Source: Coniochaeta sp. PMI_546
Taxonomy: Eukaryota; Ascomycota; Sordariomycetes; Coniochaetales; Coniochaetaceae
Length of the DNA stretch: 64,000 bases
Assembly: GCA_021432605.1 (NCBI GenBank)
Contig: MU271157.1
Span: forward strand, 1 to 64,000
Direction of reading: 5' to 3'
Shown here: piece by piece, positions 1 through 12,096 of the stretch
Layout of the letters: every line of letters starts with the position of its first letter
Numbering within the stretch: the stretch's first letter is position 1
Translations under genes and position numbers: made by a program
Notes under the pieces: model-generated
Database searches by the model: none
What the model saw: only the letters and a program-made list of their open reading frames with translations
What the model was told of the DNA's origin: nothing

Positions 1-341
1 ACATGCAGGGCGTATCGCACTGCATGGGCCAGGGACCCCGGGTCACGTGACTGATAGAAGGAATAGTTTCATAGCAGGCATATCAGGATATGGGTGATAG
101 TTTCCTATCGACCATATCACCACAGTCTCTACAAGTATATAGGAAGGAGTCTCTCTAGACTCCGCTACAGATAGTTCTTGATCACCCAGTGATCAATCTA
201 AGTATTCAATTGAGGTTATCTTTTGAGTAAGACACTTGTCTTAACGATACCAGAGTGAAGACTGCTTGTTACACCTTAACTTACTTACCCTAAGTAACAG
301 AACTCACCTTCTGATCCTTAGCCCGTCTTGGGATCGTTACA
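1..341 (+). repeat. LTR of Gypsy-like element, little mutated, cut by window edge
   Basis: This stretch is the same sequence, in inverse orientation, as the RIP-mutated LTRs at 1252-1643 and 8645-9034, but it keeps normal base composition with many CpA and TpG dinucleotides. It ends in CA at 341, as LTRs do. Compared with the roughly 390-bp copies it lacks about 50-60 bp at its left end, which lies outside the window. It is directly followed by an older RIP-mutated fragment of the same LTR end (342-433), so it looks like a younger copy or solo LTR placed inside an older LTR. No coding part is attached on the right. Confidence 0.75.
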
Positions 342-1251
342 TTAAAGTAAAGATTACTTATTATACCTTAACTTACTTACCTTAAATAATAGAATTTACC
401 TTCTAATCTTAAACCTTATCTTAGATCGTTATATTTTAATTATTCTTATTCGGTAAGTTAACCTTATACTAAGTAACTAATATAATACCCGGAATACTTA
501 TACCTTAGTAAACCTTTATAACTTAGGCTTAGATTTAGGCGAACGATCTAACGGTAATAATCGTATAATTATAAACGGAAATTATTATTTTTAAGGAAAG
601 ATTTAAAGTCGATCTTACGGTTAAGATTAAGGTTCTACGTTTTAAATCTTATAATAGGAATAAGGAAAGGTTATAAGCCTTTATTACTTAAGCCTACGCG
701 TATTTTAAAATATACGCGGCGTTTTTTTTCCGGGAATATAAGAAAGTAATTTATATAAGAAGTCTATTAAAAAGGAAAGTAGTAAAATAATTCGAACCTA
801 GTTTTCGGGACTTTTTATAAAACTAGTTAAATATAAAAAGATAGAGACCGGAAACCTACGTTATATTTTCTAATATCGACCGACTATTTGATAAATTTAA
901 AGAAACTTTCGGAAATTTTAACAAATAAAGATCGGCGGAACGATAATTTTTATCCTTAAGATAAAAAAGTTCGGTTAAAACGTATACGGTAGAATTTAAA
1001 CGAATTACGGCTAAACTCGATTTAAGGGAATAAATATTATTCCTTTATTTTTACGGGGGGTTACGGGATAATATTAAAGATAAACTTAATAAGGAAGATC
1101 GACCGGATACCTTATATAAATATATCGTATCCGTAATCAAAATCGATAATCGGTTATATAAACGTAAATTTAAAAAAGGAAAAAGAAGAGCTTTTTAAGT
1201 AATAAGGGAAACCGCGAATTTTAAAAAGAAATAGTTTACGGTTACGGGTTT
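342..1251 (+). mobile_element. RIP-mutated LTR end plus gag-region fossil of a Gypsy-like element (+ strand)
   Basis: Positions 342-433 repeat the last 90 bp of the LTR at 1-341 in a strongly AT-shifted form. The following DNA reads, on the + strand at about 880-1190, as a decayed gag region of fungal Ty3/Gypsy type, the same region seen on the opposite strand near 7950-8180. The fossil stops where the next LTR copy begins at about 1252. It is broken by many changes and has no open frame. CpA and TpG are almost absent while CpG is common, which fits RIP. Old, and not functional. Confidence 0.6.
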
Positions 1252-1643
1252 TATAACGATCTTAAGATAGGTTAAAGATCAAAAGGTAAGTTTTATTACT
1301 TAAAATAAATAAGTTAAGGTATAATAAGTAGTTTTTATTTTAATATCGTTAAGATAAGTATCTTACTTAATAATAACTTCGATTGAATATTTAGATTGAT
1401 TATTAGGTAATTAAAAACTATTTATAACGGAATCCCGAAAGATTCTTTCTTATATATTAATAGAGATTATAATAATTATAACGATAGTTATAATCGTACC
1501 GACCGTAATCCTTTTTAATTATTACGATTATAATAATCAATTACGTAACCCGAAATCTTTTATTTATATAATACGATAAACTTTGTATATATATTCTTTA
1601 TCTATTAATAAGATATCTTCCGTTATTTATAAGTTTATAATAT
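1252..1643 (-). repeat. LTR (3' LTR of the minus-strand Gypsy fossil)
   Basis: About 390 bp matching 8645-9034 along its whole length in the same orientation, and matching 1-341 in inverse orientation. Differences between the copies are mostly C/T and G/A, as expected from RIP. Confidence 0.75.
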
Positions 1644-1856
1644 TATCCTTTTTTTCTTTTAACTATTATCTTTAAAGCTTAATATTTCTTATAAGTAATA
1701 TTAATAGCTTATATAAGTTACGTCCGAAGGTTTCTTTTTCTTTATCGTTATTATATTTAACCGTAATATATAAAAATAAAAGAAATCTTCTAAATCTTTA
1801 AACGACCGCCGTATCGTTTTATTAATAACTATCTTTTTTAACGTTATCAAAATACT

Positions 1857-2516
1857 TGTAAAGAAGAAAGGAAGGAAAAAATTACGAGGGCCTAGACCAA
1901 ATAACTAGGTAGGTACGGGCCGCCCGGGGAGGTACGTACCTTAACGCGATCTGGCGTACCCTCTAACGCGAAGAAAGTATAAGGAAAACGCGAAAGTAGA
2001 AAGTCGGTACGAAATTAAGGCGATAAAGAGAAACCGGCGCGAGGCCGGAACGGAAAAAGGAAGTCGGTACGAGACTGGTACGGCAAATACCGGCTGATAT
2101 ACTTCCCTTAGGGACCGGGCGAATACGGGTCGACGCCGATTAGAAATCAACCCGATAAAAAGGGAGATAGCGAAAAGATAGGGAGACGGAACGACGACGA
2201 TACGAGGGAGAATAGGGGACGCGAGGTAAGGAAGACTATTATACGTAAGCGGGACGAGGTAAAGACGACGCCGTAACGGAGACGGCTGAACGCCCCCGGG
2301 AGGTAGCCGGACCGGGGGCGGGGCGAGGCCGAGGGACCCAGCTCCCTATCTACCGCAAATCGGGGGAAGATCCCGAATCAGGTATTCGACGATAAGCAAA
2401 CAGATTCAAATAGGCGCCAAAGGTTTTCACCCGACTCGAAACGGCTTCGTTTAAAATACGGTTTCCTTTCGGAACGAGCGAAAGTATATAATATAGTCTT
2501 AGCTACCGTTTACTAG
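1857..2516. other. GC-richer insert inside the RIP-mutated retroelement
   Basis: This 660-bp stretch has much higher GC than the AT-rich DNA on both sides and contains GC-rich runs such as those near 2290-2330. It interrupts the minus-strand retroelement fossil: the roughly 400 bp before it (about 1455-1856) reappear right after it (about 2517-2915). I see no convincing coding frame, tRNA or rRNA; the only open frame is a 69-codon one on the minus strand (1941-2150) rich in Arg and Ser. It still lacks many CpA/TpG, so it has probably also been touched by RIP. Confidence 0.5.
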
Positions 2517-2915
2517 TAATAATAATAATAATTATAACGATAACTATAATCGTACCGACCGTAATCCTTCCTAATTATTACGATTATAATAATTAGTTAC
2601 GTAACCCGAAGTCCTTTACTTATATAATACGATAAACCTCGTATATATATTCTTTATCTATTAACAAGGTATTTTCCGTTACTTATAAGTTTATAATATT
2701 ATCCTTTTTTTCCTTTAGTTATTATCTTTAAGGCCTAATATTTCTTATAAATAATATTAATAACTTATATAAGTTACGTCCGAAAGTTTCCTTTTCTTTA
2801 TCGTTATTATATCTGATTATAATATATAAAAGTAAAAGAAATCTTCCAAATCTTCAAACGACTATCGTATCGTTTTATTAATAATTATCTTTTCTAACGC
2901 CGTCGAAATACTTTC
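2517..2915 (-). repeat. Second copy of LTR/internal junction sequence
   Basis: About 400 bp repeating 1455-1856: the first part is LTR sequence (to about 2705), the rest is the internal sequence next to the LTR. Its LTR part is incomplete, so it is either a local duplication around the insert at 1857-2516 or the end of a second, truncated element. Confidence 0.6.
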
Positions 2916-5900
2916 GTATTCGAATTACGAAAAACGTAATCTCGTTTCTTATTAGGTTTCCGAAAAAGATTCTTCCCGATATATAGAATACGTTCGTTCG
3001 GGTCGTTCGCGGTACGATATCTAAAATCTTTTTAACGAGGAACTTATAAAAATCGGAGAATAATTTCGTAAATTAGAAGAAAAAATAGAATAAACCGAAA
3101 TTAAAGTTTAATACTTTCGCGTTTAGAAAAAAATATAATTTAAAAAAATAATACGTATTATCCGTAAAAATATAACGAACGTAAAAAAATTAAAACGAGT
3201 CGAAAAAAAGGAAACCGATCGCGAAATAACGAGAATTATCGAAAATCGTCCGTTTTCCGTTACGTTTTTTTTTTTTGACGACGACTTTATTTTAGGTTAG
3301 GACGTAGTTTACGGCGACGTAATATTATCCCTTTCGATTTTTAAAATAATAATATTATTATAATACGGAATTCTTATAATAATTATTAATAGTTCGTAAG
3401 GTAAACTTCCGGTTTTTACGTATTTTCCGAATCGTCGTAATTCTTCTATTTGATATAATAAAAGTTTACGTTTCTTTCCTTTTTATATTTAAAAATCTTT
3501 TCTATTTCGTATTCTTACGTTAGTTTAACTTTAATATTTATTATTAACTTCGCGTTTTTAAATACCGGTTCGAAAAACGAGATATAAAATATTAGGTAAA
3601 TACGTATATTTATTAGTAATTAGAATTTATAGTTTAAATCAAATAACTTTTTCTTAATCTTAAATAATCCGATTTTCTTTTAATCTAATTTATCGTTTAG
3701 TCGTTTTATTTTAACGTTTCGTCGTACGAGGTAAATTTTGTTTCCTTCTTATAAAGTTAGTTTTTTTAACCTTTTCTAATTTACGTATCGTATTATTTAT
3801 AGGTTAAATAGTTTTATATATCCGCGAAATCTTTTATAAAATAACTTTATTTATTCTATAGTATATTTTGCTTATAATAGTTTTAAATCTAACGGTATTA
3901 GTCCGTCTTTTAATATTTCCTTTATAATAGGTTTATAACCGTAATTGATAAAGAACGGTAAATACCCGTTTAACGTTTCGTTAGGTATACTATTATAGGC
4001 CTATTGTACTACTAGTAGTTACCTAACCTAATTATCTTATTCTTCGTTAATATATATCCTTAGATATTATTTAAAGGTTTAGTTAGTTCGTTTTGTTTAC
4101 TTATCCGTTTACGGGTAAAACGATATCGATAACTTATATTTAATTCCGACTTATCGTATTAATATTATCTAGAACTTCGAAATAAATAACTTGTTTTTAT
4201 CGGTAACAAGTTATTTGGGTAATCTATATTAACTTACTATTACCTTTAAAAAGGCGTAGGTTATATCTTCCGTTATATTTATTTCTTTATACGGTATAAA
4301 ATATACGTATTTAGAGAATTTATTTATAACTACTTATATATTATCGTAAACGATCCTAATTATAAGTTCTTTCGATATTAGTAATTTGACGATAAAGTCT
4401 ATTATAACTATTTCCTATAGTTTCTCTAATACTTATATAAATTATAATAACCCGTATAATTTATATCTATTTAACTTGGCTTTATTATACTCGTCGTATT
4501 CGCCGACTACCTACCTAATTACTTTATCTAATCTTAGGAAATCGTAAGTCCGCTATACGCGTTTTTTAATCTTATAAATTCCTTAGTAATTATATAATAG
4601 ATATTCGTAAAACTCTTTTACTAATTCCTTCCGTAATTCGTCTAATACGTATACCTTATTCCGGAATTATAGTAAACCGTAATACGATAGAAATATAAAG
4701 GTAACGTTTTCCTTAGTTTCTTTTTTCCGGTATTTTTTAATCTTTTCCGCCTATCGTTTTTCGGGTTCTATATTCTAAATCGCCCCGATTTATATATCGA
4801 GTTTAAGGTTTCCTTATTAGTTAGTCTTAAAGAAGTTTACCGAACGTATTTTCTTTTTTAGTTTTAGATCTTCTCGTCGATTAAAAACGTCCGCTTTACT
4901 ATTTTCGTTTCCTTTCTTATATATAATTTCGAAATCGAAATCGGTAAAGAACTTATATTATCTAATTTATCATTTGTTAAATTCTTTCGTAAAAGTAAAT
5001 ATAATAAGATTCTTATAATTTATTAAGACTTTTACTTTATATTTCGCTTTTATAAGATAATATTTTTATTCTTTAAACGCTTTAATAATAATTATAAGTT
5101 CCTTATCTAATATATTATAATTGAATTCTAATTTACTTAGTTTTTTCGAGAAGAATATTATTAGGTATAATTTTCCTTATTTATCCTTCTATCCTAACTA
5201 ATTTCCGAATACGAATTCCGACGTATCGGTTTCTATTTCGTAAGGTTTTTCGGGATCCGTAATAATTAATATTAATTAGTTTAAAATCTTCCTTTTAAGT
5301 TCTTAGAACGTTTTTTCTTCTTTCGAAATCTATTCGAACTTTAAATTTTTCTTGGTAAGGTTAGTAAGGGGTATTACGATCTTATTATAGTCCTTAATAA
5401 ATTTCCGATAGAAATTAGTAATCCTTAAAAAAGTTCGTATTCCCGTAACCGTTTCTAACGTAAACTATTCTTTAATAGCTTTTAGTTTATCTAGATTTAT
5501 TTCGAACTAACCTAATAATATAACGTAACCGAGAAATTTTATTTTTTATTAGTAAAATTCGTATTTTTTAGGTTCGATTAATAAATTCGCGTCTTATAAT
5601 ACTTATAAAACGAGGTAGACGTATTTCTTATATTATTCGAAGTTTTCCAAATAGATTAAGATATTATCGAGGTATACGACGATAAAGTTATCTAATTACT
5701 TTCGAAATATATAATTAATTATCTTTTAGAAAGAAACCGATACGTTAACGAGCCCGAAAAGTATAATATAATATTCGTATTATCTTAACCTAGATTGTTA
5801 TACCGTTTTTTACTTATCTTTTTCTTTAATTCGTATTAGGTTATATATTCCCTTAAAATCTAAGGTAATAAACTATCGGGTATTATATAACCGATTTCTT

Positions 5901-8644
5901 AATTCGAATATAAGAAGTAGTAATCTTCGATCTTTAATAGTAATATTATTAAGCTATCGGTAATTTATAACGAAACGTAACTTCTCGTTTTTCTTAGGTA
6001 CGAATAAGATAGGGTATCTTATTAATAATTATAATAGTCGAATATAACCTTTTTTTAGATTTTTATTAATATATTCTTTTAACGTTTATAATTATAAGTC
6101 GTTAAAAAAGTAAATCTTATAAAATCCGGGTTCCTTACCTAGCTAAAGATTAATTTCGTAATCCTAACGATTATATTTAAGTAGTCTTATCTTAAGTTCG
6201 GGTTTAAATAGTTTGTTATATCGATAGTATTCTTTCGGAATCGTTCGTATCGATATAAACTAAGTTTCTATAATCGTTTCGTAGATTATTAGAACTTTTC
6301 TAAAATTACGTATAAGTTTTTCTTTATAAAGTCCGTTCTTTATAAAGGCTAACTTTCTTCTTAATATATCTTATTGAAATTGGTTTATTTTCTAATTAAC
6401 TCGGGGATTATTCGTTCGTAATTAAAATATCCCTAATATTATACCGTACGATAAGATTTCCGTAATATCGAACGTTATCTTTTAATTATAACCTTAGATA
6501 ATAACTTAAAAAGGCGTAGTCTTTATATTTATTAGTCCTTATTTATAATCGATAAGGTTCTTATTAATAGTTTTGAATCGGTAAAGCTTATCCTTTTTTT
6601 TCTAAGGTAATCGTAATATATTAACGAGATTTAACGAGATATAATTTCTTTATATTCCGTTATCTATTATTATTTAGGTATTATTTCCTTATATATTAAT
6701 CGTAATTCGTAAGTATTTAATTCCTACGGTCGTATATAAAGATTTCTTTATATTACGTCGATATAATCTTTTTATAATCGACGTTAGTCGTTTTTTAATC
6801 GTTTTTCTAATTTTCGGAATGAAATACCGTAATATTCAGGTTTATTTTTAATTTTAAAAGAAAGTTTTAATAGTTTTCCGTAATCTTCCTTTTTTATTTC
6901 CGGTTTAGAAACTAGTAATCTTCTCAAACGTTCGTTTATTTAAATCTATTTCTAATCTATTTCTTCAACCCTTTTCTATATTTATATCTTATATTTTCGG
7001 TAACTTGTTAAAAACGCGTTAATTTATATATTATAAGTTTGTTATCGTATTTAGAATTCTTCGGTCGACTTTCTTTCCGTCGTAATTTATATTACGATTT
7101 CTAATATCGAATATCCTAATCGTTCCGTTTATCTTACCGAGTTTTCGGATAAGTAAATAACTTATAGTTAGTTTTTACTTTCGATTTTTCGTTTAGGTTC
7201 CGTTACCGTTAAGAATTCTTATCCCGTTAGGTTAAGTTATAATTATATAGTTCCGGGTAACGTTAGTAATAAGTATTATCCGTTCTTATATATTTCCTCG
7301 TATCTTTCGATATCTTTTAATCTATAAAAGTAAGGTATCGGCCTAATTATTAGTATTCGTATTAGTATTTATTTATAATTTAGTTTCTCTTATATATACT
7401 AAATATAACGGTAAAAGATATACGAATTCTACGAAATCTAATTATAATAGACCGAGTTAATATATACCGACTCGTAATCTTTATATAAAAGTATTTGTTC
7501 TTTTTCGATTTCGTCTTATTCTTTATTTAATAAGTTAACTAAATACGTTACGTTTATAATATCGTATTCTAATATTATTATTAGGTCGATTTCTTTTCCC
7601 GGTAGTTTAAAAAGTATTTCGTATTATTATTTTCTACGTATTATCGTAATAACGTAAGATTTATCCTCTTTTATTATTATTTAAACCTTATTTTCGGGGA
7701 TTAGTTTCTAAACTTTTTTAAATTAGCGATACTTATCTACGTAATATCTTTATTTCTTATAATTGAAATATTTACTTTTCTTTTTAGATTAACTTCGTTA
7801 AATAACGTTTAAGTTTATAAATCCCGGATAAGATCTTATAACCGTAAATCGTTTTTTTTTTAAATTCGCGGTTTCTTTTATCGTTTAAAGAACTTTTCCT
7901 TTTCTTTTTTCGAATCTTCGTTTATATAATCGATTATCGATCTTAATTACGAACGCGATATATTTATATAAGGTATCCGGTCGATTTTCTTTATTAAGTT
8001 TATCTTTAACGTTATCCTATAATCTTCCGTAAAAATAAAAAAATAAAACTTATTTTCTTAGGTTAAGTTTAGCCGTAATTCGTTTGAATTTTATCGTATA
8101 TACTTTTACCGAACCTTTTTATCTTAAAGATAAAAACTATCGTTCCGCCGACTTTTATTCGTTAAGATTACCGAAAGTTTTTTTAAGTTTTTCGAATAAT
8201 ACGTCGACGTCCGAAAATATAATACGGGTTTCCGGTTTTCGTCTTTTTATATTTAATTAATTATTTAGGAAATCCCGAAAGTTAGGTTCGAATTATTCGG
8301 CCGTTTTCCTTTTTAATAAACTTCTTATATAGATTACCTTTTCGTATTTTTTAAAGAAGGATTTTATATATATTTTAAAATATATATACGTTTACGTAAT
8401 AAAGATTTATAACCCTTTTTTATTCTTATCGTAAAGTTTAAGGTACGAGGTTTTAATTTTAACCGTAAAGTCGACTTTAGATCTTTCCTTAAGAATTATA
8501 ATTTCCGTTTATAGTTATATAATTATTGTTACTATATCGTTAACCTATACTTATATTACAAATACTAACTAAGGTACGGGTATTCCGAATATTATATTAG
8601 CTATTTGGTATAGGGTTAATTTACCGAATAAGAATAATCAAAAT

Positions 8645-9034
8645 ATAATAATCTTAAGACGGGTTAAGGATTAAAAAGTAAGTTTTATTATTTAAGGTAA
8701 GTAAGTTAAGGTATAATAAGTAATCTTTATTTTAATATCGTTAAGATAAATATCTTATTTAATAATAACCTCGATTGAATATTTAGATTAATTATTAGGT
8801 AATTAAGAACTATTTATAACGGAATCCCGAAAGACTCCTTTTTATATACTAGTAAAAATTGTAGTAATTATAACGATAATTATAATCGTACCGACCGTAA
8901 TCCTTCCTAATCATTACGATTATAATAATCAATTACGTAACCCGAGGTCTCTTACCTATATAATACGATAAGCCTCGTATATATATTCTTTATTTATTAA
9001 CGGGGTATCTTCCGTTACCTATAAGTTTGTAATA
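8645..9034 (-). repeat. LTR (5' LTR of the minus-strand Gypsy fossil)
   Basis: Full-length LTR copy of about 390 bp. Its right end at about 9034 directly borders the damaged part of the DUF3435 gene, so the retroelement lies in or just before the 5' part of that gene. Confidence 0.75.
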
Positions 9035-9059
9035 ATAAGCCAAATAGCTCCGTCTACTA

Positions 9060-10341
9060 GATAATATATTATAACGTTATGATAAATACCGTTGTTTAAG
9101 ACGCCTTTTTAAACCGTAGTACGAAATCTCCCTACTTGGCTATCCTAAACCATATAAGTCTCCGCCTAGACGAGAATACCCTTAAGAGGGTATTTGACGA
9201 GATGATACGCGCGATCGGCCCTAACGCCGCTATTCGTCGCCTAAAGTAGTAGATAGAGGTTCTCTAAGCAGAATTGCGGCTAAAGTACGGGCGTCTAAGC
9301 CGGGTAATAGGCGAAGATAAGGCGCGTTACGAGACCTTATAGGCCCGGCTAAGTGTTATAAGGTAGAGGTATAGAAGAAAGGTATTCCGGGTCATTTACG
9401 CGGATCACTTTGTCGAAAGCGACGAGAACGAACTATAAAAGTAGTTATAAGGCATTTACGAACCCGTAGTCGTACGATAGGTTACCCATAGCCTACCGGA
9501 GCGACAAGTCCTTGCCGACATCCTAGGCGACATGGACGAGGACCTGCCGGAAGAGGAGATCGTAAAGAGAAAAGTCGAGGTAATCAACGCTATGGTTACC
9601 TATACGTTCAAGTCTGATCCTACCATACGGGCTCAGCCGGAACCTCGCCAGCCAGTCCCGACGCCGTCGTCGGAGGTACTCTTACCGATGCTTCCTCGGC
9701 AGCCTATCACTACCATTCCGGACCCATGCCCGGTGCTCCCGCCACCGCCGTCGCGGGTAGTTTTGCCCATGCCTAACCAGCAGTCTGCCGCCGCAGCCAC
9801 GGAGCCAGCACGACGGAGCTCGCTCCCCTCTATACCGGAAACGCCATCACGCTCACCGCCACCTCTATACAACGCAGTTGCCGGAGCCAGGTCTCCTCAA
9901 ATTTCTACGCCTCGAGCAACATCTACCGCCGTCCGCCAGCGCCCTCGTTATACTCGGAAGAGGCCGGAGCCTTGTATCTTCTGCGGCAAAACGTTTACTT
10001 GGACAAAGGGGATATGGGACCACCTGGAACGTCATCTCGAACTCGCTAAAGGTGGGCCCCTACCTTGCCTACGCTTAGAGTGCAAAAGGTTGGTGTTCGA
10101 TAGTGTAGATCGCTTCAAGGCCCATGCAAGCCGCGTTCATAGAAGTAGCTTCAGAGTAAAGATAAAGCTTGTGTCATCCGGTTATACGCGGTCGTCGGTA
10201 AGGAAGGTTGGAACATCTACCAGACCTAGGATAATTCTTATATCGGGGAACATGGTACAGCCGCCGGGCCCTGTACAGCCATCTCCCAGGCCGAAGATCG
10301 TCTTAGTAGGGCCACGGGGCAAGGAATCTAGCTCTCGGTAG
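9060..10341 (+). pseudogene. DUF3435 (FluG-domain / tyrosine-recombinase-like) protein, C-terminal part
   Basis: Frame 1 is open from 9532 to the stop at 10341 (269 codons) and continues upstream to about 9060 without any shift, broken only by stops at codons where Gln, Trp or similar would be expected. The upstream part reads as a coiled, Arg- and Glu-rich segment. After it come a Pro-rich linker (about residues 35-140 of the open part) and two C2H2-like fingers: CIFC followed by HLERH, and CLRLEC followed by HASRVH. This layout is typical of fungal DUF3435 proteins, a family that includes Starship 'captain' recombinases. The recombinase domain itself would lie upstream, where the LTR retroelement sits. 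The first half is RIP-damaged and the last 0.8 kb is clean. The family call is from memory of the pattern; a role as a captain is inference. Confidence 0.6.
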
Positions 10342-10462
10342 GGCGGCATGCAGAGGATGGGGCTTATTAGAGTTGGTATAACTCATGTAACTTTAGAGAT
10401 ATGGAAACGCAACTTGAACGGAACCATCGGGCACATCCGGCCCGGCCAAATACGCAACCAAG

Positions 10463-11573
10463 TTGACCACGCCGCATGATCACCTGCCCTCGTCGAACGT
10501 CGCCGCATTCTCCATCGAGTACGCCGACCCCGATGTCACTGATGCGGTGTGGCAAGACGTCATAAGTCTCAAGAGCAGCTCGAAGCGTGGCGGTCGCGCC
10601 AGAGGCCGGGGGAGCACGGCAGGCTCTGATTCCGGCGGCATCGGCCATTCGGCATCCGCGAGCGCCATCGACTACAGCGAATCCCAGGCGACGCCCGGAG
10701 CACCGTGTCGAACTCGCTGCGAACCATCTCGCCGCGCAGTGCCAAATTCACTACGCTCGTCCTACGCCCGCGTCGAATCCAGATCGAGGATACTAATATA
10801 ATCGTCCCAAGTGCTTTCCCTCACTTTGACACGGACGAACCGCACGAAGGGGCGTCTGTTCACTACGCCGCGATGGCGGGCTTGAGCGACGCACACGTCT
10901 GGGTTGAGGTGGGTGAATGGGCCAGCGCCATTGCCGCAGAATATTCAGCGATAAGGGGTCTGGGCCTATGCGAGGAGGAGTTCGCAACGTTTGCCAAGGA
11001 CACCTTTCTCTTGCGTGAGCCGCGAGCGTGCGCGGTGTCCGAGGACAGACGGTGGCGAGCGGAGCGCATGCTGCAGCTGGTGTGTCCTCCGAAGGAGAGC
11101 GCCCACTGGCGCATCCCGCCTCTGCTGGAAGGCAACGGCGGAGAGACCGAGTGGACGTGGGACATCCGGCCGGACTGCGCGTAATAGCTGTCCCTGAAAG
11201 GCTTCAACCAGAGATATCGCTTCCAGATCCAGAACTGCGCCTTTGTGCGGAGCCCGATCTGTCGGATGATAAGGAGACGATCAGGCACTACGCCCTGACG
11301 TTTGTCGGCCCCCGGTTCGTGATCTGGGTCCTCCAGCCAACACTCGGCCGCGCTGGGCGATGGGGCGGATGTACGATGAAGCGGCTCACAGGGGCAGACT
11401 GCAACGATGCATACGGCGTCCGGGAGTTGGGCCACTGGATCAACGAGATCCATCGGCGGGGTCTGTCTACGCATGGTCCCAGCTGCGAGAGGGCCATCAA
11501 GGCGGTGCTGCAGGGCGGCGGTGTCCGCACGTCGGACGTGCACGAACGTCTAGAATCCGGTTTAACAAGCTAG
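10463..11573 (+). pseudogene. Broken copy of a conserved fungal gene of unknown function
   Basis: Three overlapping frames on the + strand together look like one protein. The first part (from 10463) begins MTTPHDHLPSSNVAAF. The second is frame 1 from about 10690 to 11184. It ends at two stops in a row, after which frame 1 goes on with LSLKGFNQRYRFQIQNCAFV. The third is frame 3 from about 11250 to 11573 and contains HYALTFVGPRFVIWVLQPTL, then a GGC segment and a WINEIHRRGLSTHGPSCE segment. I recall this pattern from conserved hypothetical proteins common in Sordariomycetes, usually single-exon. Two frame changes (near 10690 and near 11240) plus the double stop make this a pseudogene. GC content is normal, so RIP is not the main cause. 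Function unknown. Confidence 0.55.
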
Positions 11574-12096
11574 CCGGAACGCCGGACGGTTCTACCGCTT
11601 TTGCTCAAAGCGCATCGTCCACGCGTGACGTAGCTATGGAGGATGGAACGAGCTTCGCTTCAGACTAGCTTAGTGCGCAGCCATGGCAGGCGAATTCTGC
11701 CTCATATATCGTGCTACTCTTCTTCAAACCTTGCTCCACCTCTGTACCTTCCTGGACGGCTTCGTTGCCTTCTCAACGACGGCCTCTCCACAACCCTGTT
11801 CTTCGTGGTCTTCGCGATCTTGTCCTCGGGCAATCTTGTCGACGGTACACTCTTCGATGCTAAATCTGCCTCCGGTCCCTGTACAAAGGATTGCACATCC
11901 TGCACAAAAGAAGCTATCGAGCCTCAATCGATTTTTTCATCGACCTTGAGAGCTTCGACCTGTTGTCGCGATCGTTCCCTTGCTCCACAAGAATGCCCAA
12001 CAGAACCTAGAGCATCCGGGTTCAACCCGCAGACGGACGACTTTGCCAAGGTCTTGATGATAGCGAGCACTTGCGGCCGGCGAGCCATTTTCTCGT
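11574..12096. other. No gene recognised
   Basis: A 151-codon frame (11643-12098, +) overlaps other frames of similar length on both strands, and none resembles a known family. Nothing here can be supported as a gene. Confidence 0.3.

Larger units (their letters stand above)
1252..9034 (-). mobile_element. Ty3/Gypsy-like LTR retrotransposon fossil, RIP-mutated, minus strand
   Basis: Two LTR copies of about 390 bp (1252-1643 and 8645-9034) lie in the same orientation and bound a 7-kb internal region. Read on the minus strand, the internal region shows remains in the usual Gypsy order: gag near 7950-8180, the reverse transcriptase active-site region near 5640-5690, and the integrase core near 4080-4600. 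The order gag, RT, IN with IN after RT places it in Ty3/Gypsy rather than Copia. The element is broken by dozens of changes with no long open frame, CpA/TpG are nearly absent, and it carries an insertion at 1857-2516. It is an old, dead copy. Confidence 0.8.

Noticed and set aside
1857-2516. GC-rich insert as a ribosomal RNA gene piece
   Set aside because: No stretch matches conserved rRNA segments that I know, and it is not flanked by other rDNA.
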